A stretch of DNA of 64,000 bases from Photorhabdus laumondii subsp. laumondii. Its GTDB lineage: Bacteria > Pseudomonadota > Gammaproteobacteria > Enterobacterales > Enterobacteriaceae. The stretch's first letter is position 1. Each line of letters starts with the position of its first letter. Below the pieces are notes generated by a model. It was not told the origin of the DNA, searched no databases, and saw only the letters and a list, made by a program, of their open reading frames with translations. A program made the translations under genes and the position numbers. Location of the stretch: contig NZ_CP024901.1 in the NCBI RefSeq assembly GCF_003343245.1, forward strand, positions 4,278,001 through 4,342,000, written 5' to 3'. Shown here piece after piece: positions 31,681 through 44,848 of this stretch.

Positions 31681-33148
31681 TGTGTTTTTCCTCATTCAAA
31701 GATGGCTGTAATTTTGTTTCAGCCAGATTACGCGCTATTTTGCCTATATTGCCGGCCCCTTGAACCAGAATTAAATCATGACCATCCAGCACCTGTGCCA
31801 ACACAGCGGTCACTTTTGCCGGATCAGAGACCAAAATCGGATCTAACTTACCGCGGCTACGGATAGTACGGCACAACGAACGACTATCTGCTCCCGGAAT
31901 AACCACTTCACCCGCAGAGTAAACATCCAACATCAGCAATACATCTACCTGATTCAATACATTGGCAAAGTCATCGTACAAATCACGGGTTCGGGTATAA
32001 CGATGAGGTTGAAATATCATCACAATCCGTTTATCCGGCCAGCCAGCACGAGCGGCTTTAATGGTTGCATCCACTTCCGTTGGATGATGACCATAATCAT
32101 CAACCAACATTGCGCTACCACCTTTGCCGTTAACATGTTCCAGAGAAAAATTCCCCAAAAAATCAAAACGGCGCCCGGTTCCCTGAAAACCTGCCAACGC
32201 CGCCAAAATATCACTGCCAGAAATCCCTTCCTCAGTCGCAACAGCCACTGCTGCCGCCGCATTCAGCGCATTATGGCGACCCGGTGCATTCAATACGACT
32301 TTCAGATCCGCCATATCTTGACGACTAACAGTAAAATATCCCTGAGCACCTTTTTGCTGATAATGGGTAATACGTACGTCCGCTTCCTCGCTAAAACCAT
32401 ACGTCGTGATATAGCGACCAACACGAGGAATTAACTCTTTGACAACCGGATCATCAATGCACATGACTGCACGCCCGTAAAAAGGTAAGTTGTGCAAGAA
32501 GTTGATAAACGTCTGTTTCAAGTTTTCGAAGTCACCATGATAGGTATCCATATGATCTGCTTCGATATTCGTAATGACCGCCACCATCGGCTGCAAATGC
32601 AAGAAAGAAGCATCACTTTCGTCAGCTTCCGCAATTAAATAACGGCTACTGCCAAGACGAGCATGCGTTCCTGCTGCTTTAACTAAACCACCATTAACAA
32701 AAGTGGGATCTAAACCAGCCTGTGCATAGATGCTAGAAATCATCGCTGTTGTTGTCGTTTTACCGTGAGTCCCGGCAATAGCAATACCATGACGGTAGCG
32801 CATCAGTTCTGCCAACATCTCTGCTCTGCGAATAACCGGAATTCGGGCCTCACGAGCAGCAACAATTTCCGGGTTATCCGCCAAGATTGCGCTTGAAGCC
32901 ACAACAACACTGGCATCCAGTATATTTTCAGGACGATGATTAAAATAAATCTGAGCGCCCAATTTAGTCAGTTGCCGAGTTACCGGGTTTGGTGCCAAAT
33001 CAGATCCACTAATCTGATAACCTTCATTAGCCAACACTTCGGCGATCCCCCCCATGCCAGCACCACCAATGCCAACAAAGTGGATGTGCCTGACTTTTCT
33101 CATCTCAGGCACGAAAGCTCTTAATTTCGCCAGTTGTTGTGTATTCAC
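31673..33148 (-). CDS. murC: UDP-N-acetylmuramate--L-alanine ligase
   Basis: First amino-acid ligase of the peptidoglycan stem peptide. From a GTG at 33148 ([32 protein letters not shown]) the protein has 491 residues, matching E. coli. ATP-binding [11 protein letters not shown] near 125, and [13 protein letters not shown] and [10 protein letters not shown] are present. The frame stays open 24 codons further upstream to an ATG inside murG, but those residues are not part of the family. Confidence 0.96.
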   Translation of the reverse strand: MNTQQLAKLRAFVPEMRKVRHIHFVGIGGAGMGGIAEVLANEGYQISGSDLAPNPVTRQLTKLGAQIYFNHRPENILDASVVVASSAILADNPEIVAAREARIPVIRRAEMLAELMRYRHGIAIAGTHGKTTTTAMISSIYAQAGLDPTFVNGGLVKAAGTHARLGSSRYLIAEADESDASFLHLQPMVAVITNIEADHMDTYHGDFENLKQTFINFLHNLPFYGRAVMCIDDPVVKELIPRVGRYITTYGFSEEADVRITHYQQKGAQGYFTVSRQDMADLKVVLNAPGRHNALNAAAAVAVATEEGISGSDILAALAGFQGTGRRFDFLGNFSLEHVNGKGGSAMLVDDYGHHPTEVDATIKAARAGWPDKRIVMIFQPHRYTRTRDLYDDFANVLNQVDVLLMLDVYSAGEVVIPGADSRSLCRTIRSRGKLDPILVSDPAKVTAVLAQVLDGHDLILVQGAGNIGKIARNLAETKLQPSLNEEKHNG

Positions 33149-33203
33149 GTTTTCTTCTTCGCTATATATGTTTGCTTCACCGCCCCTTTTAAGGCGGTCT
33201 AAA

Positions 33204-34271
33204 TCATTTTTTTGCTGCATCGATCAATGCCGCCGATACTTGCTCAGTTGCATCAACAATTGCTGCTGAACGGGCTTTTTCCGCCATTTCCAGCAATTGT
33301 GGCCGTTGCCACTGAGTTAATAATTCAATTACTGCATCAACTGTAAATTGGGGTTGCTCCAGTATTTTTGCTGCGCCAACTTTTTCTAGAGGTAACGCAT
33401 TCCAGTATTGCTGACGATCTTTATGCTGAAATGGCACAAAAATCCCGGGTAATCCCGCCGCTGACACTTCACTAACCGTCAACGCGCCAGAACGACAAAT
33501 CACCACATCAGCCCAGGCATAAGCTTGTGCCATATCGTCAATAAATTCAGTAATCTTATGTTCGCATTTAACTGAATTGTCATAGGCATTCTGAACACTT
33601 TCTTTAGCCCCTTTGCCTGTCTGATGCCAAAGAGTAATTTTATCACCCATACGGGCAGCAATTTCAGGCATTGCCTGGTTAAGAATTCTCGCCCCCTGAC
33701 TGCCACCAACAACCAGAACCCGAATCGGACCTTCACGCCCTGTCAAACGTTGTTCAGGTATAGGCAGTGCCAACACATCTTCGCGAACAGGATTACCAAC
33801 AACGGGCGCTTTTGGAAATGCACCGGGAAATGCTTGTAAAACAGTCGTAGCGATTTTAGCCAGCCACCGGTTTGTCAGCCCGGCAATACCATTCTGTTCA
33901 TGCAATACAACCGGAACACCGCACATCCACGCAGCAATGCCACCGGGACCAGAAACATATCCTCCCATGCCAAGCACGACATCTGGCTGATAGCGACGCA
34001 TAATCGCCTTTGCCTGACGGATTGCTTTGAAAATTCGGACCGGGGCAGCCAACAATGCTTTGATCCCTTTACCTCGCAGACCAGAAATCTGAATAAATTC
34101 AATATCAATGCCATGTTTTGGCACTAAATCGGCTTCCATACGATCCGCTGTTCCCAACCAGAGAACGTCCCAGCCCTGATCTTTTAAATGATGAGCGACA
34201 GCCAGCCCTGGGAAAACATGTCCTCCAGTTCCACCTGCCATCACCATCAAACGCCGGGTTTTGCCACTCAT
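33204..34271 (-). CDS. murG: UDP-GlcNAc transferase MurG (lipid II synthase)
   Basis: Peripheral membrane GT-B enzyme adding GlcNAc to lipid I. 355 residues with the donor loops [14 protein letters not shown] (12-25), [11 protein letters not shown] and HEQN, and [12 protein letters not shown]. The start overlaps the ftsW stop by four bases. Confidence 0.97.
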   Translation of the reverse strand: MSGKTRRLMVMAGGTGGHVFPGLAVAHHLKDQGWDVLWLGTADRMEADLVPKHGIDIEFIQISGLRGKGIKALLAAPVRIFKAIRQAKAIMRRYQPDVVLGMGGYVSGPGGIAAWMCGVPVVLHEQNGIAGLTNRWLAKIATTVLQAFPGAFPKAPVVGNPVREDVLALPIPEQRLTGREGPIRVLVVGGSQGARILNQAMPEIAARMGDKITLWHQTGKGAKESVQNAYDNSVKCEHKITEFIDDMAQAYAWADVVICRSGALTVSEVSAAGLPGIFVPFQHKDRQQYWNALPLEKVGAAKILEQPQFTVDAVIELLTQWQRPQLLEMAEKARSAAIVDATEQVSAALIDAAKK

Positions 34272-35461
34272 CGGGGGCTCCTTACAAACGCTTGAGCTTT
34301 TGCCAAGCGTGTTTCAAAATCAATTCTTAATAGCAATACGATAGCTGTCGACATAATCAGCAAACTTGAACCACCGTAACTAATCAAAGGTAAAGTCAAA
34401 CCTTTAGTCGGTAACATACCTGCGGCGGCCCCAACGTTAACCAGAGCTTGGAAACTAAACCAAATACCCACCGAACAAGCCAGAAAACCCGAAAAACGCT
34501 GATCCATCTGTAATGCGCGACGACCTATCGTCATTGCGCGAAAAGCGACGAAGAATATCATTAACAACACCAAAACCACACCTACGTAACCTAATTCTTC
34601 TGCTAAAACAGAGAAAATAAAGTCAGTATGTGCTTCCGGCAGGTATTCCAGTTTCTGTACTGAATTTCCTAGTCCTTGCCCTAAAAATTCCCCACGACCA
34701 AAAGCCATCAAAGATTGCGTTAATTGGTAACCTTTGCCGTATGGATCTTCCCAAGGATCCAGAAAGGAAGTTACACGGCGTATACGGTAAGGTTCAGCAA
34801 TGATTAACAAAACCACCGCGAATACCCCTGAACCAATAATTGCTAGAAACTGCCATAACTTAGCCCCGGCCAGAAATAGCATTGCCAACGTTGTTACAAA
34901 CAGTACAACCACTGTCCCCAAGTCGGGTTGAGCCAGAAGTAACACCGCTAACACGACCATCACACCCATTGGCTTACAGAATCCCCAAAAGTTATTCCGC
35001 ACTTCTTCTACTTTGCGCACCAAATAACTGGCGAGGTAGCAAAATAGAGAAAGTTTCGATAACTCAGCAGGTTGAATTCTCAAAGGCCCAATGGCAATCC
35101 AACGCGATGCCCCATTGACTGAATTTCCCACCACCAGGACAACCAACAACAAAATAACGGAAACAAGCAGCATCAGATTGCTATAGCGTTGCCAGAAATC
35201 CATCGAGATACGCAATGTGATCAATGACAACCCGAAAGCCAGCAAGAGATAAATTGCATCACGCTTAGCAAACAGAAACGGGTCTTCTGCAAGACGCTGC
35301 CCAACCGGCATCGATGCTGATGTCACCATAACAAAGCCGATAATTCCCAATCCGAGTGTCAGCCAAACCAGTGTGCGATCATACAACACCATATTGGTGG
35401 CATCAGTTTCACGGCCACCAATAACCCAGTCTTTTAATCTACTGAATCCCGGAATAGACAT
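34268..35461 (-). CDS. ftsW: septal peptidoglycan polymerase FtsW
   Basis: SEDS-family glycosyltransferase that works with FtsI. 397 residues with about ten membrane segments. Conserved strings are [39 protein letters not shown] with the essential Asp-containing region, [16 protein letters not shown] and [12 protein letters not shown]. It overlaps murD by one base and murG by four. Confidence 0.97.
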   Translation of the reverse strand: MSIPGFSRLKDWVIGGRETDATNMVLYDRTLVWLTLGLGIIGFVMVTSASMPVGQRLAEDPFLFAKRDAIYLLLAFGLSLITLRISMDFWQRYSNLMLLVSVILLLVVLVVGNSVNGASRWIAIGPLRIQPAELSKLSLFCYLASYLVRKVEEVRNNFWGFCKPMGVMVVLAVLLLAQPDLGTVVVLFVTTLAMLFLAGAKLWQFLAIIGSGVFAVVLLIIAEPYRIRRVTSFLDPWEDPYGKGYQLTQSLMAFGRGEFLGQGLGNSVQKLEYLPEAHTDFIFSVLAEELGYVGVVLVLLMIFFVAFRAMTIGRRALQMDQRFSGFLACSVGIWFSFQALVNVGAAAGMLPTKGLTLPLISYGGSSLLIMSTAIVLLLRIDFETRLAKAQAFVRSPR

Positions 35462-36771
35462 CAGCCCAACTCCTCTGCCAAACGGGTAAACTCATGACCA
35501 CGCTGTTCAAAATTACGAAACTGATCAAGGCTTGCACAAGCAGGAGATAACAACACCATGTCGCCAGCCACCAGACGCGGAGCAATATCACGTATCGCCT
35601 GTTCCATAGTTTCGGTCAATGTCGCTATTTCCGGGCGTAGTTGCGCCAACTGTTTTCCATCTCGACCAAAGCAGTAAAGCTGAACTTTATTCCCACAAAG
35701 GAAAGGTTTAAGCGGAGAAAAGTCTGCCGACTTGCCATCACCACCTAACAGCAAATAAAGCGTTCCCTCCAGATTCAGACCATCAAGCGCCGCCATCGTA
35801 CTGCCAACATTGGTCGCCTTAGAATCGTTAATCCAACGCACTCCTTTGTTCAAACGAGCAAGCTGGAAACGATGGTCAAGCCCCGGATAAACCGTCAATG
35901 TTGCCAAACTGGCTTCACGAGGAATACCAACCGCATCAGCTAAAGCCAATGCAACCAACCCATTGGCGTAGTTATGTCGTCCAGTCAGCTTAATTTCATT
36001 TGTCGCCAGCAGTGATTGGTTGTGAACTTTCAAAAAAGCATTTTCACTATCAAGCTGGTAGTCACCACAATCGACACCAAAGCTGACACAACGGCTATCC
36101 ATACCCATTTCAGGCAGTGTCAGGGGATCTTGAGCATTCACAATGCATCTTTTCGCCTGATGATAAATCCTCAGTTTAGCCGCCCGGTACTGAGATACCC
36201 CCTGAGGATAACGATCCATATGGTCCTCAGTTACATTAAGCACAGCGGCGGCTGTTGCGTTCAGGCTATATGTAGTTTCCAACTGGAAACTGGAGAGCTC
36301 TAAGACATAAAGCTGACAAGATTTCTTCAACAATTCTAATGCAGGTAGGCCAATATTACCGCCAACACCCACCTGCCAATTAGCCGCTTTCGCCATTTCA
36401 CCGACAAGACTGGTAACAGTACTTTTACCATTAGAACCGGTAATGGCGACTATCGGGGCTGTTGCTTCACGGCAAAACAACTCGATATCACCAACAATTT
36501 CAATACCTGCATTAGCCGCAGCCTGCAATACCGCCGTTGCCAAGGCAATGCCCGGGCTTACGACAATCAAATCAGCATCCATCAACCAGTCAGCATTCAG
36601 GCTTCCACTGTGACACTCAACACCATCGGGCAGTTTATCCTTGCCGGGTGGTGCCGTACGAGTATCCATCACACGAGGGATCACGCCTCGTGCCATAAAA
36701 AAGTCAACACAGGAGAGACCCGTCAGCCCCAACCCGATAATGACGACTTTTTTACCCAAATAATCCGCCAT
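35461..36771 (-). CDS. murD: UDP-N-acetylmuramoylalanine--D-glutamate ligase
   Basis: Adds D-Glu to the stem peptide. From [21 protein letters not shown] the protein has 436 residues, two fewer than E. coli. ATP-binding [16 protein letters not shown] near 112-127; [10 protein letters not shown] and [22 protein letters not shown] carry conserved ligase residues. The frame extends 20 codons upstream into mraY but alignment fixes this start, two bases after mraY. Confidence 0.97.
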   Translation of the reverse strand: MADYLGKKVVIIGLGLTGLSCVDFFMARGVIPRVMDTRTAPPGKDKLPDGVECHSGSLNADWLMDADLIVVSPGIALATAVLQAAANAGIEIVGDIELFCREATAPIVAITGSNGKSTVTSLVGEMAKAANWQVGVGGNIGLPALELLKKSCQLYVLELSSFQLETTYSLNATAAAVLNVTEDHMDRYPQGVSQYRAAKLRIYHQAKRCIVNAQDPLTLPEMGMDSRCVSFGVDCGDYQLDSENAFLKVHNQSLLATNEIKLTGRHNYANGLVALALADAVGIPREASLATLTVYPGLDHRFQLARLNKGVRWINDSKATNVGSTMAALDGLNLEGTLYLLLGGDGKSADFSPLKPFLCGNKVQLYCFGRDGKQLAQLRPEIATLTETMEQAIRDIAPRLVAGDMVLLSPACASLDQFRNFEQRGHEFTRLAEELG

Positions 36772-36773
36772 GA

Positions 36774-37856
36774 TTAACGTACCTTCAATGTTGCCAAGCC
36801 AATCAGCACTAGCATCAGAGAAATAATCCAAAAACGCACAATGACACGCGGTTCTGGCCAGCCTTTCAATTCATAATGATGGTGAATAGGTGCCATACGG
36901 AAAATACGCTGCCCGCGCAGTTTAAAAGAACCCACCTGTAAAATAACTGACAGGGTTTCCACCACAAATACACCGCCCATAATCACCAGTAGAAACTCTT
37001 GGCGTAGCAACACAGCAATCGTCCCCAGTGCACCGCCTAATGCCAAAGAGCCCACATCCCCCATGAAAACCTGAGCCGGGTAAGTGTTGAACCACAAGAA
37101 ACCTAATCCAGCACCCACAATCGCAGTACAGACGATAACCAGTTCACCAGCATGGCTCAGATAAGGGATATGCAGATAGTTAGCAAAATTGACATTACCT
37201 GTCGCCCATGCCACCAAAGCAAAACCCGCTGCAACAAAAACGGTTGGCATAATTGCCAAACCATCCAATCCGTCGGTCAAATTCACTGCATTACTGGTTC
37301 CGACAATCACAAAGTAGGTCAACAGAATATAAAGCACACCCAGTTGCGGCATCACATCTTTAAAGAATGGCACGACCAATTGTGTTGCCGGAGTATCTTT
37401 ACCGAAACTGTACATTGCAAACGCCACCCCCAATGCCAGGACGGACTGCCAAAAATACTTCCAACGGGCAATCAACCCCTTAGTATCTTTGCGCACAACT
37501 TTGCGGTAATCATCCACAAAACCAACAATGCCGTAACCAATCAGCACAATCAGCACGCACCAAACATAGGGGTTATTCAAGCGCACCCACAACAGTGTAG
37601 AAATCGTAATTGAAAGTAAGATCAGCAAACCACCCATCGTCGGCGTACCACGTTTGCTAAAGTGAGATTCCGGCCCATCATTGCGAACAACCTGCCCGAT
37701 TTGTAATTTTTGCAGAAAGGCGATCATACGCGGCCCCATCCACAATGCGATAGCCAAAGCAGTCAGCAGGCTGACGATAGCCCTAAACGTCAAGTAAGAA
37801 AAGACGTTAAAGCCGGAGTGATATTTGACCAAATATTCGGCCAGCCAAACTAACAT
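36774..37856 (-). CDS. mraY: phospho-MurNAc-pentapeptide transferase MraY
   Basis: Ten-helix inner-membrane enzyme making lipid I. 360 residues, the same length as E. coli. Active-site motifs [13 protein letters not shown] (about 113-125), [10 protein letters not shown] and the histidine-rich [17 protein letters not shown] (about 318-334) are all present. The start overlaps the murF stop by seven bases. Confidence 0.98.
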   Translation of the reverse strand: MLVWLAEYLVKYHSGFNVFSYLTFRAIVSLLTALAIALWMGPRMIAFLQKLQIGQVVRNDGPESHFSKRGTPTMGGLLILLSITISTLLWVRLNNPYVWCVLIVLIGYGIVGFVDDYRKVVRKDTKGLIARWKYFWQSVLALGVAFAMYSFGKDTPATQLVVPFFKDVMPQLGVLYILLTYFVIVGTSNAVNLTDGLDGLAIMPTVFVAAGFALVAWATGNVNFANYLHIPYLSHAGELVIVCTAIVGAGLGFLWFNTYPAQVFMGDVGSLALGGALGTIAVLLRQEFLLVIMGGVFVVETLSVILQVGSFKLRGQRIFRMAPIHHHYELKGWPEPRVIVRFWIISLMLVLIGLATLKVR

Positions 37857-39229
37857 GTGAAGCTCTCCTGTAATGCGTGGACAACATCTTCCATTGTGGT
37901 ATTACGCGAACCTTTAACTAACACTGAAAAGACTTTGTGTTGTTGTAATAGTGGAACCAATGTTGCGATCAATGCAGCTTTATCCGCAAAATGCTGACCA
38001 CAACCGCTCGCTTCACTAACATGAATACTTAATTTGCCCACACTGAACACACTATTGATACCGCAAGAAGCTACGGTTTCACCAATCTGACGATGGTAAT
38101 CTGCTGACTGTTCACCCAATGCCCCTATATCGCCTACAACCAGCACTCGGTAACCCGGCATCTGTGATAACACCTGAACTGCAACAGTCATTGAGCCGAC
38201 ATTGGCGTTATAAGTATCATCAAGCAGCAATTTTCCTTCTGCCAGATTGATTGGAAACAACCGCCCTGGTACCGCTTTCAGCTCAGATAAGCCCAGACGA
38301 ATATCTTGCAGGGTTGCGCCAACAGAAATTGCTAACGCACTGGCTGCTAACGCATTGGCGACATTGTGTTTTCCAGGCAACGGCAAATTGATTTCTGTGC
38401 TACCAATAGGCGTATGCAGACAAAAATCCGTCGTCAGTTGTTTAACCTGAATATCTGTAGCGTAAAAATCAGCACCTGATGCTTGTTGCATGGAAAAACG
38501 CTGTACTGTTTTGTCGCCAATAACCTGCTGCCAGTGAGCCCAATCATTGCTTTCCATATTGATAATGGCCGTACCTTTCTCTGAAAGACCAGTAAAAATC
38601 TCGCCCTTAGCTTTTGCAATACTCGCAAGAGAACCAAAATCCGCTAAATGCGCAGCAAACAGATTATTGACTAACGCCGTTTCCGGCCGAGCCATTTCTA
38701 CGGTATAGGCAATTTCACCAACATGGCTTGCACCTAATTCAACCACAGCAAACTCATGTTGTTCTGTCAGTCTGAACAATGTCAGCGGCACACCGATATC
38801 ATTATTCAGGTTACCTGCGGTATAGAGCGTGTTGCCACATTGGCGCAAAATCGCTGCGGTCATCTCTTTTACCGATGTTTTGCCGGACGAACCCGTCAAC
38901 GCAACAACACGGGCATTACTCTGCTGGCGAACCCAACTCGCTAATTTACCCATTGCTAAACGAGTATCTTTAACCACGACCTGTGGAAAGTTAATATCTA
39001 ATACCCGGCTGACGAGCAAAGCACCAGCACCAGCTTTGACTGCATCAGCAAAAAAATCATGCGCATCAAAGCGCTCACCTTTCAAGGCAATAAACAGACT
39101 GCCATTGCCAACCCGACGGCTGTCAGTAGTCACATCACTGATACAAATATTGGCAGCCTGTTGTTCAGTCACCTGATTCAATACGCCATCTGTTACTTGT
39201 GAAAGTTGTTGCAAAGTGAGGGAAATCAT
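37850..39229 (-). CDS. murF: UDP-MurNAc-tripeptide--D-alanyl-D-alanine ligase
   Basis: Adds D-Ala-D-Ala to complete the pentapeptide. 459 residues; ATP-binding [11 protein letters not shown] near 112-122, [22 protein letters not shown], and [11 protein letters not shown] near 315. Overlaps murE by four bases (ATGA-type junction). Confidence 0.96.
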   Translation of the reverse strand: MISLTLQQLSQVTDGVLNQVTEQQAANICISDVTTDSRRVGNGSLFIALKGERFDAHDFFADAVKAGAGALLVSRVLDINFPQVVVKDTRLAMGKLASWVRQQSNARVVALTGSSGKTSVKEMTAAILRQCGNTLYTAGNLNNDIGVPLTLFRLTEQHEFAVVELGASHVGEIAYTVEMARPETALVNNLFAAHLADFGSLASIAKAKGEIFTGLSEKGTAIINMESNDWAHWQQVIGDKTVQRFSMQQASGADFYATDIQVKQLTTDFCLHTPIGSTEINLPLPGKHNVANALAASALAISVGATLQDIRLGLSELKAVPGRLFPINLAEGKLLLDDTYNANVGSMTVAVQVLSQMPGYRVLVVGDIGALGEQSADYHRQIGETVASCGINSVFSVGKLSIHVSEASGCGQHFADKAALIATLVPLLQQHKVFSVLVKGSRNTTMEDVVHALQESFTC

Positions 39230-40713
39230 GCAATTACCCCCAGTAACCGAGCAACAGTTAACCGGTCTGAGTAATCCAGTCGACGATGGCCGACCAATTG
39301 ATAATCTTCATGGCCTTTACCCGCTATCAATACAACATCATCTGCTTTTGCCTGCATAATAGCGTTGGTTACCGCTTCAACACGGCCATGAATCGCTATC
39401 GCTCTCCCCGGATCAAGAAAACCCGTCAGAATATCAGCAATAATCGCCTGCGGTTCTTCATTGCGAGGATTATCATCAGTAACAATCACATAATCGGCCA
39501 ACTGCTCTGCAACCCCCCCCATCAGTGGACGTTTACCTTTATCACGATCACCACCACAACCAAAAACACACCAAAGCTTACCTTGACAATGCAAACGTGC
39601 AGCCATCAAAGCTTTTTCCAACGCATCAGGTGTGTGAGCATAATCAACAACGACAACTGGTTTGCCCGGTGTAGTGAATACTTCCATTCGTCCACAGACA
39701 GGTTCCAGGCAGGAAGCTGTTTCAAGCAGTTTTTCCAATGGATAATCCAGAGCTAATAGGGTGGAAAGTGCCAACAACAGGTTGCTAACATTAAATGCCC
39801 CCATTAGGGAACTATCAATTGTACCGCCCCCCCAACTAGACTCGAAGGTGATAGATACCCCTTTATCGTGATACTTTATTTCACGCGCTGCCAACCAACG
39901 GCCCTGCCAATTTTCCGGCAGACGGTTTTCCATCGTTACAGCAACCGCTTGTGGTAAACGGGATAACCATTTCAATCCAATCTCATCATCAGCATTAATA
40001 ATTTGTTGCTTCACATTATGAGTGGAAAATAGCAGCCATTTAGCGGCTTCGTAGTGTTCCATATCACCGTGATAATCAAGATGGTCACGGCTCAAATTGG
40101 TAAACACTGCCGCCTCAAACGGCAACGCAGCCACACGCCCCTGAACCAGTCCATGAGAAGAGACTTCCATTGCCGCAAAAGTCGCCTCTTGCCGAACAAG
40201 TTGTTGCAAATCCAGTTGGATATCAACAGCAGAGCCTGTGGTATTTTCACTTGGCGCCACACGCCCCAGTAAACCATTGCCAACCGTTCCCATCACGGCA
40301 CTGGTTTCCCCTAACCCGTGGCTCCACTGCGCAAGTAATTGAGTAGTGGTTGTTTTACCATTGGTTCCGGTTACACCAATCAAGTGCAATTTATCACCGG
40401 GGTGACAATAAAACTCACCAGCTAACTGTGACAACTTATTATTCAAATCGTTCACATAAACAACCGGAACACCATGCATAATTTGTACGGTTCCGTTATC
40501 AACCTCGCCTTGGGCTTCTGCAATAACCGCCGCAACCCCTTGTGCGATGGCTTGAGGAATGTAGTGTCGACCATCTGTCTGGTGCCCTTTAATAGCAACA
40601 AACAGATCTCCGGCAGACGATTTACGGCTGTCCAATGTCATTTCGCGTAACTCACGCACTGGGGCGTCAATACCCAACGGCGCGAGTAAATCGCGTAGAT
40701 TACGATCTGCCAC
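39226..40713 (-). CDS. murE: UDP-MurNAc-L-Ala-D-Glu--meso-diaminopimelate ligase
   Basis: Adds meso-DAP to the stem peptide. 495 residues; ATP-binding [18 protein letters not shown] near 113-130. The DAP-recognition string DNPRNEEP is present (near 415), so DAP rather than Lys is the substrate. Its start overlaps the end of ftsI by 14 bases. Confidence 0.97.
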   Translation of the reverse strand: MADRNLRDLLAPLGIDAPVRELREMTLDSRKSSAGDLFVAIKGHQTDGRHYIPQAIAQGVAAVIAEAQGEVDNGTVQIMHGVPVVYVNDLNNKLSQLAGEFYCHPGDKLHLIGVTGTNGKTTTTQLLAQWSHGLGETSAVMGTVGNGLLGRVAPSENTTGSAVDIQLDLQQLVRQEATFAAMEVSSHGLVQGRVAALPFEAAVFTNLSRDHLDYHGDMEHYEAAKWLLFSTHNVKQQIINADDEIGLKWLSRLPQAVAVTMENRLPENWQGRWLAAREIKYHDKGVSITFESSWGGGTIDSSLMGAFNVSNLLLALSTLLALDYPLEKLLETASCLEPVCGRMEVFTTPGKPVVVVDYAHTPDALEKALMAARLHCQGKLWCVFGCGGDRDKGKRPLMGGVAEQLADYVIVTDDNPRNEEPQAIIADILTGFLDPGRAIAIHGRVEAVTNAIMQAKADDVVLIAGKGHEDYQLVGHRRLDYSDRLTVARLLGVIA

Positions 40714-42466
40714 CTGTATCCTCTTTCTTATTAATCACAAATTCGTTTTTATCACCTGCCGCCAAAGCATCTGGCTCCACATTCATGATGCGTAGAACGC
40801 CCCCCATAATGGCACCAAATACCGGCGCAGAAACCACACCGCCGTAATACTTACCTGTCAGTGGATCATTAATGATCACAACCAGTGCAAATCTTGGATT
40901 ACTTGCAGGGGCAACACCTGCGGCGTAAGAGATATATCGACTAGCATATTTGCCATCCGGCCCAACTTTCTTAGCTGTACCCGTCTTAATTGCAATCCGA
41001 TAACCTTTTATCGCAGCTCGCACTCCGCCGCCGCCGGGCAGAGCCACACTTTCCATCATATGAACGACTGTTCGCATAATAGGCTCAGGAAATACTCTTG
41101 TGCCTGGCACAGGTGGATCAACTTTGGTAATTGACAGAGGACGATAAATACCCAAGCTACCAATCGTTGCATAGACCCGCGCTAACTGTAATGGTGTTAC
41201 CATCAGCCCATAACCGTAAGAAAAGGTCGCTCTATCAAGATCTGACCACCGTTGTTTTCCTGTTGGATATAAGCCACTGCTTTCTCCAACCAACCCCAGA
41301 TTGGTCGCCTTTCCTAACCCAAAACGTGAATAAACATCCACCAATTCTGTCGCGGGCATCGCCAACGCTAGCTTAGAAACACCGACGTTACTCGATTTTT
41401 GTAAAATACCAGTGATAGATAATTCTGGATAACGGGATACGTCTCTGATTTCCTTACCGCTTATCCTATAAGGTACTGTATTAATAACGGTATTTTCTTT
41501 GATGATACCATCATTCAGCGCAGCCATTACCACCATCGGCTTAACAGTGGAACCTGGCTCGAAAATATCGGTGATAGCCCGGTTACGCATGACTTCTTTT
41601 GGCGTATTGATGCGATTATTTGGGTTATAAGATGGGCTGTTTGCCATTGCCAGCACTTCTCCGGTATTAACATCCACCAACACCGCTGTACCGGATTCTG
41701 CTTTGTTAAAGGCCACCGCATTGGTTAATTCGCGGTAAACCAGCGCCTGTAAACGTTCATCAATACTCAATACCAGATTGTGGGCCGCCAGACTATCAAC
41801 AGATGAGATATCTTCGATGACACGACCAAAGCGATCTTTACGTACAGTCCGCTCACCCGGTTGACCTGTCAACCAACGATCAAAACTTTTCTCTACGCCT
41901 TCAATACCCTGACCATCAACGTTGGTCACGCCAATAATATGTGCCGTTACCTGACCTGACGGGTAATAACGCCGGGATTCCTGACGTAAATAAATCCCCG
42001 GCAATTTCAGTTTATGAATGTAATCGCCAACCGATGGGTTAACCTGACGCGCTAAATAAACAAAACGGCCTTTTGGATTAGCGCTAACTTTGTCGTTAAG
42101 TTGTTCAAGAGGTAAATTAATGGCATCAGATAAAGCTTTCCAGCGGGTATCATCCGTAATACCCCCTTTTTCAAATACCTCTTTCGGATCTGCCCAAACA
42201 GCATTGACTGGAACGCTGACAGCCAGAGGTCGCCCCATTCGGTCACTGATCATACCGCGAGCGGTAGGGATTGATTGCACGCGCAGGGAACGTAAATCAC
42301 CTTCTTTAACCAGTTGATCCGGATTGATGACCTGCAAATAAGTCACTCTCAGCAATAAGGCAATTAAAGCTACGGCAATCCCCCCGCATAACAAAGCAAA
42401 ACGCCAGCTAACAAAACTGGCTTTATCTTCTTGCCTTTTTAACTTCACGGAGCGTACTGCTTTCAT
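40700..42466 (-). CDS. ftsI: septal peptidoglycan transpeptidase FtsI (PBP3)
   Basis: Class B penicillin-binding protein of the divisome. 588 residues: one N-terminal membrane segment (about 22-42), the pedestal domain, then a transpeptidase domain with the active-site Ser in [10 protein letters not shown] (SxxK, about 307), SSN in [12 protein letters not shown] (about 359) and KTGT in AIKTGTAKK. It follows ftsL by 28 bases. Confidence 0.97.
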   Translation of the reverse strand: MKAVRSVKLKRQEDKASFVSWRFALLCGGIAVALIALLLRVTYLQVINPDQLVKEGDLRSLRVQSIPTARGMISDRMGRPLAVSVPVNAVWADPKEVFEKGGITDDTRWKALSDAINLPLEQLNDKVSANPKGRFVYLARQVNPSVGDYIHKLKLPGIYLRQESRRYYPSGQVTAHIIGVTNVDGQGIEGVEKSFDRWLTGQPGERTVRKDRFGRVIEDISSVDSLAAHNLVLSIDERLQALVYRELTNAVAFNKAESGTAVLVDVNTGEVLAMANSPSYNPNNRINTPKEVMRNRAITDIFEPGSTVKPMVVMAALNDGIIKENTVINTVPYRISGKEIRDVSRYPELSITGILQKSSNVGVSKLALAMPATELVDVYSRFGLGKATNLGLVGESSGLYPTGKQRWSDLDRATFSYGYGLMVTPLQLARVYATIGSLGIYRPLSITKVDPPVPGTRVFPEPIMRTVVHMMESVALPGGGGVRAAIKGYRIAIKTGTAKKVGPDGKYASRYISYAAGVAPASNPRFALVVIINDPLTGKYYGGVVSAPVFGAIMGGVLRIMNVEPDALAAGDKNEFVINKKEDTGGRS

Positions 42467-42494
42467 CTCTTACCTTTTTAATAATTAAATTAAC

Positions 42495-42812
42495 TCACTG
42501 TGAAACAACAATGTTTTCCTGAGCAGGATTAACATGCTGCATATGCATTTTTTCAACAGCTATCCGCTCAACCCGGCTGTGATCACCCAAGGCATTTTCT
42601 TCGAGGATCAAATTGCGCCACTCGATATCTAATGCATCACGTTCCACCACCAGATGCTCTCTTTCAGCCGTCAACAAGCGGGTTTCATGTGCAGTGGTTA
42701 CAACAACTATGGCCGAAACCAGTACAACGACTAGAAGAATTAACGGTATCTTGGCATTCTTGAGCAAATCGCTGCCGATAATACCGGTTAATCCGTGACG
42801 TTCACCTGCCAT
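42495..42812 (-). CDS. ftsL: cell division protein FtsL
   Basis: Small bitopic divisome protein that forms a coiled-coil with FtsB and activates FtsWI. 105 residues: a short cytoplasmic part, a membrane segment (about 20-42, [18 protein letters not shown]), then a periplasmic leucine-zipper-like helix ([23 protein letters not shown]). It overlaps rsmH by one base. Confidence 0.95.
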   Translation of the reverse strand: MAGERHGLTGIIGSDLLKNAKIPLILLVVVLVSAIVVVTTAHETRLLTAEREHLVVERDALDIEWRNLILEENALGDHSRVERIAVEKMHMQHVNPAQENIVVSQ

Positions 42813-43756
42813 TATTCACTAACTTTTTCAGCAAAACGCAAAACAGAACTACGAGCCCGTGGATTATCAGCCACTTCTTCCTCTGAAGGTTTCATCTTGC
42901 CAATCGATTTCAAGCTACGCCCACCGCGTGCTTTCAGTTGCTCTTCGGTGAGGGGCAATCCTGCCGGTACTTGTGGCCCTCGACTATTCTGACGAATAAA
43001 TCGTTTAACAATACGATCTTCCAGCGAATGGAAACTAATCACTGAAAGTCTCCCTTGCGGTGCAAGCACTTGTAATGCTCCCTCCAGCGCCTGCTCAATC
43101 TCTTCCAGCTCACTGTTGATATAGATCCTAATAGCCTGGAAGCTCTTGGTTGCTGGATGCTTATGTTTTTCTTTTATCGGGCTGGCCTGAGCAATCAAAT
43201 CGGCTAACGCTTTTGTTCGAGTAATTGGCTCTTCCTGATTGCATGCCACAATTGCTCTGGCAATGCGTTTGGCGAAACGCTCTTCACCAAATGTTTTCAA
43301 TACCCAGGCAATATCATCTGCTGTTGCGTTCATCAGCCATTCTGCTGCTGACTGCCCACGAGTCGGGTCCATCCGCATATCTAGCGGCCCATCACGCATA
43401 AAAGAAAAACCGCGTTCCGGATCATCCAACTGAGGAGAAGAAACACCTAAATCCAGTAATACACCATCAATTTTGCCGATTAGCCCGGCTTTTTCTGTAT
43501 AGTGAGCCAATTTAGAAAATGGCCCATGTACAATTGAAAAACGTGGATCTGTAATCGCTTTCGCCACTTCAATCGCCTGAGGATCTCGATCAATGGCAAT
43601 TAAGCGACCCTCAGTCCCCAATTGCGACAAAATCAGACGTGAATGCCCTCCACGGCCAAATGTGCCATCAATATAGATGCCATTTTCACGAATATTCAGC
43701 CCGTTGACTGCTTCATCCAACAATACGCTGGTATGTTTAAAATGACTATTTGCCAT
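42812..43756 (-). CDS. rsmH: 16S rRNA m4C1402 methyltransferase
   Basis: N4-methylates C1402 in the ribosomal decoding centre with SAM. 314 residues; SAM-binding [14 protein letters not shown] near 30-43, [20 protein letters not shown], and [12 protein letters not shown]. Starts two bases after mraZ. Confidence 0.97.
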   Translation of the reverse strand: MANSHFKHTSVLLDEAVNGLNIRENGIYIDGTFGRGGHSRLILSQLGTEGRLIAIDRDPQAIEVAKAITDPRFSIVHGPFSKLAHYTEKAGLIGKIDGVLLDLGVSSPQLDDPERGFSFMRDGPLDMRMDPTRGQSAAEWLMNATADDIAWVLKTFGEERFAKRIARAIVACNQEEPITRTKALADLIAQASPIKEKHKHPATKSFQAIRIYINSELEEIEQALEGALQVLAPQGRLSVISFHSLEDRIVKRFIRQNSRGPQVPAGLPLTEEQLKARGGRSLKSIGKMKPSEEEVADNPRARSSVLRFAEKVSE

Positions 43757-43758
43757 AT

Positions 43759-44217
43759 TTATAGTGATAATTCCTGTAGCCGTACTGATAAAGGTTCCTG
43801 TGTGGATTGCTCAGCCGCAATATCATCTTTAACCTGTTGATACCAAGCCTGTTCATCCCACAATTCAAATTTGTTGAACTGACCAACCAGCATGACCTCT
43901 TTGACTAGCCCTGCATGCTGACGCAATGTATTAGCTAACAAAAGACGTCCTGCACTATCCATCTGGCATTCACTGGCATGACCTAAAAGCAAACGTTGCA
44001 CCCGACGCTCTGCCGGATTCATGCTGGATAAGCGAGAAAGTTTTTCTTCAATAATTTCCCATTCAGATAATGTATAAAGCAACAAGCACGGTTGATGAAG
44101 GTCAATGGTACAAACCATTTGCCCTTGTGATTCCTCATTTAGCATAGCCCGGTATCGGGTAGGTACGGTGAGCCGCCCCTTGCTATCGAGATTTATCTGC
44201 GTTGCTCCACGAAACAT
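43759..44217 (-). CDS. mraZ: transcriptional regulator MraZ
   Basis: AbrB-fold regulator that binds its own promoter and represses the dcw cluster. From [23 protein letters not shown] the protein has 152 residues. The two DXXXR repeats are visible (DSKGR near 11-15; DSAGR near 90). The start at 44217 was chosen by alignment; in-frame codons further upstream belong to the leader. First gene of the dcw operon. Confidence 0.96.
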   Translation of the reverse strand: MFRGATQINLDSKGRLTVPTRYRAMLNEESQGQMVCTIDLHQPCLLLYTLSEWEIIEEKLSRLSSMNPAERRVQRLLLGHASECQMDSAGRLLLANTLRQHAGLVKEVMLVGQFNKFELWDEQAWYQQVKDDIAAEQSTQEPLSVRLQELSL

Positions 44218-44245
44218 CCTCAGGCCGCCCCTGGTGATCAAAAAT

Positions 44246-44270
44246 TACCACTTTATCCCACTAATCCCCA
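44246..44270 (-). promoter_or_regulatory. MraZ-binding direct repeats
   Basis: Read on the minus strand, TGGGG-ATTAG-TGGGA-TAAAG-TGGTA gives three TGGGN-type boxes at 10-base spacing (the third is imperfect). This is the known MraZ operator layout, about 30 bases upstream of the mraZ start. Confidence 0.8.
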
Positions 44271-44810
44271 CAATAAGGAGTTTACGGATGGGACGAAAAC
44301 CTTGTCAAGCCAGAGCCGATGCGCTTTAGCTATATTTGATGGCAGGATTTTGGCTATTGGGAGGCATAATTATTAAATTTAGCAATATCAATAATAATTA
44401 ACACCATGATAATTCTGAATAATTTTACAAGCACAGGGCGAATGAATGTTTACGGCAAAATAATGAAAAAATAGTTGTGTGATTAATTTATTTACATAAT
44501 TTACATTTCATTACTATTTAACCATTATGCAGAAATATTTATCATTTCATTTGATGCATTCAACATTAAAACTAACTAGCAACAAAAACACTTCAAGATA
44601 AATATTATTAAAATCAATTTAATATATAAAAAACAGTAAAAGACAGGGGTAAATAGACAAATCTCAAACTGAAATAAGCGCTGTTCCATGCTCTTCTTGC
44701 TACTGAATAATTTATGTATGAACAAAATTGCTATTTGATCGTGTAAAACACCCAACGTAAGAACTAGTTAAAAGTTGCCCTCACACACTTCTTTTAGGAC
44801 AATCTGACAA
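44271..44810. other. AT-rich intergenic region between cra and mraZ
   Basis: About 540 bases with no gene. It should contain the mraZ promoter near its left edge. The rest, up to the cra terminator, shows only low-complexity AT-rich DNA. Confidence 0.5.
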
Positions 44811-44847
44811 CCAAAACCCCCCATCAGAAAATTAATGAGGGGTTTTT
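44811..44847 (-). terminator. terminator after cra
   Basis: On the minus strand AAAACCCCTCAT and ATGGGGGGTTTT pair across a loop of about 10 bases, directly after the cra stop codon and ending in a short T-run. Confidence 0.7.
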
Positions 44848-44848
44848 A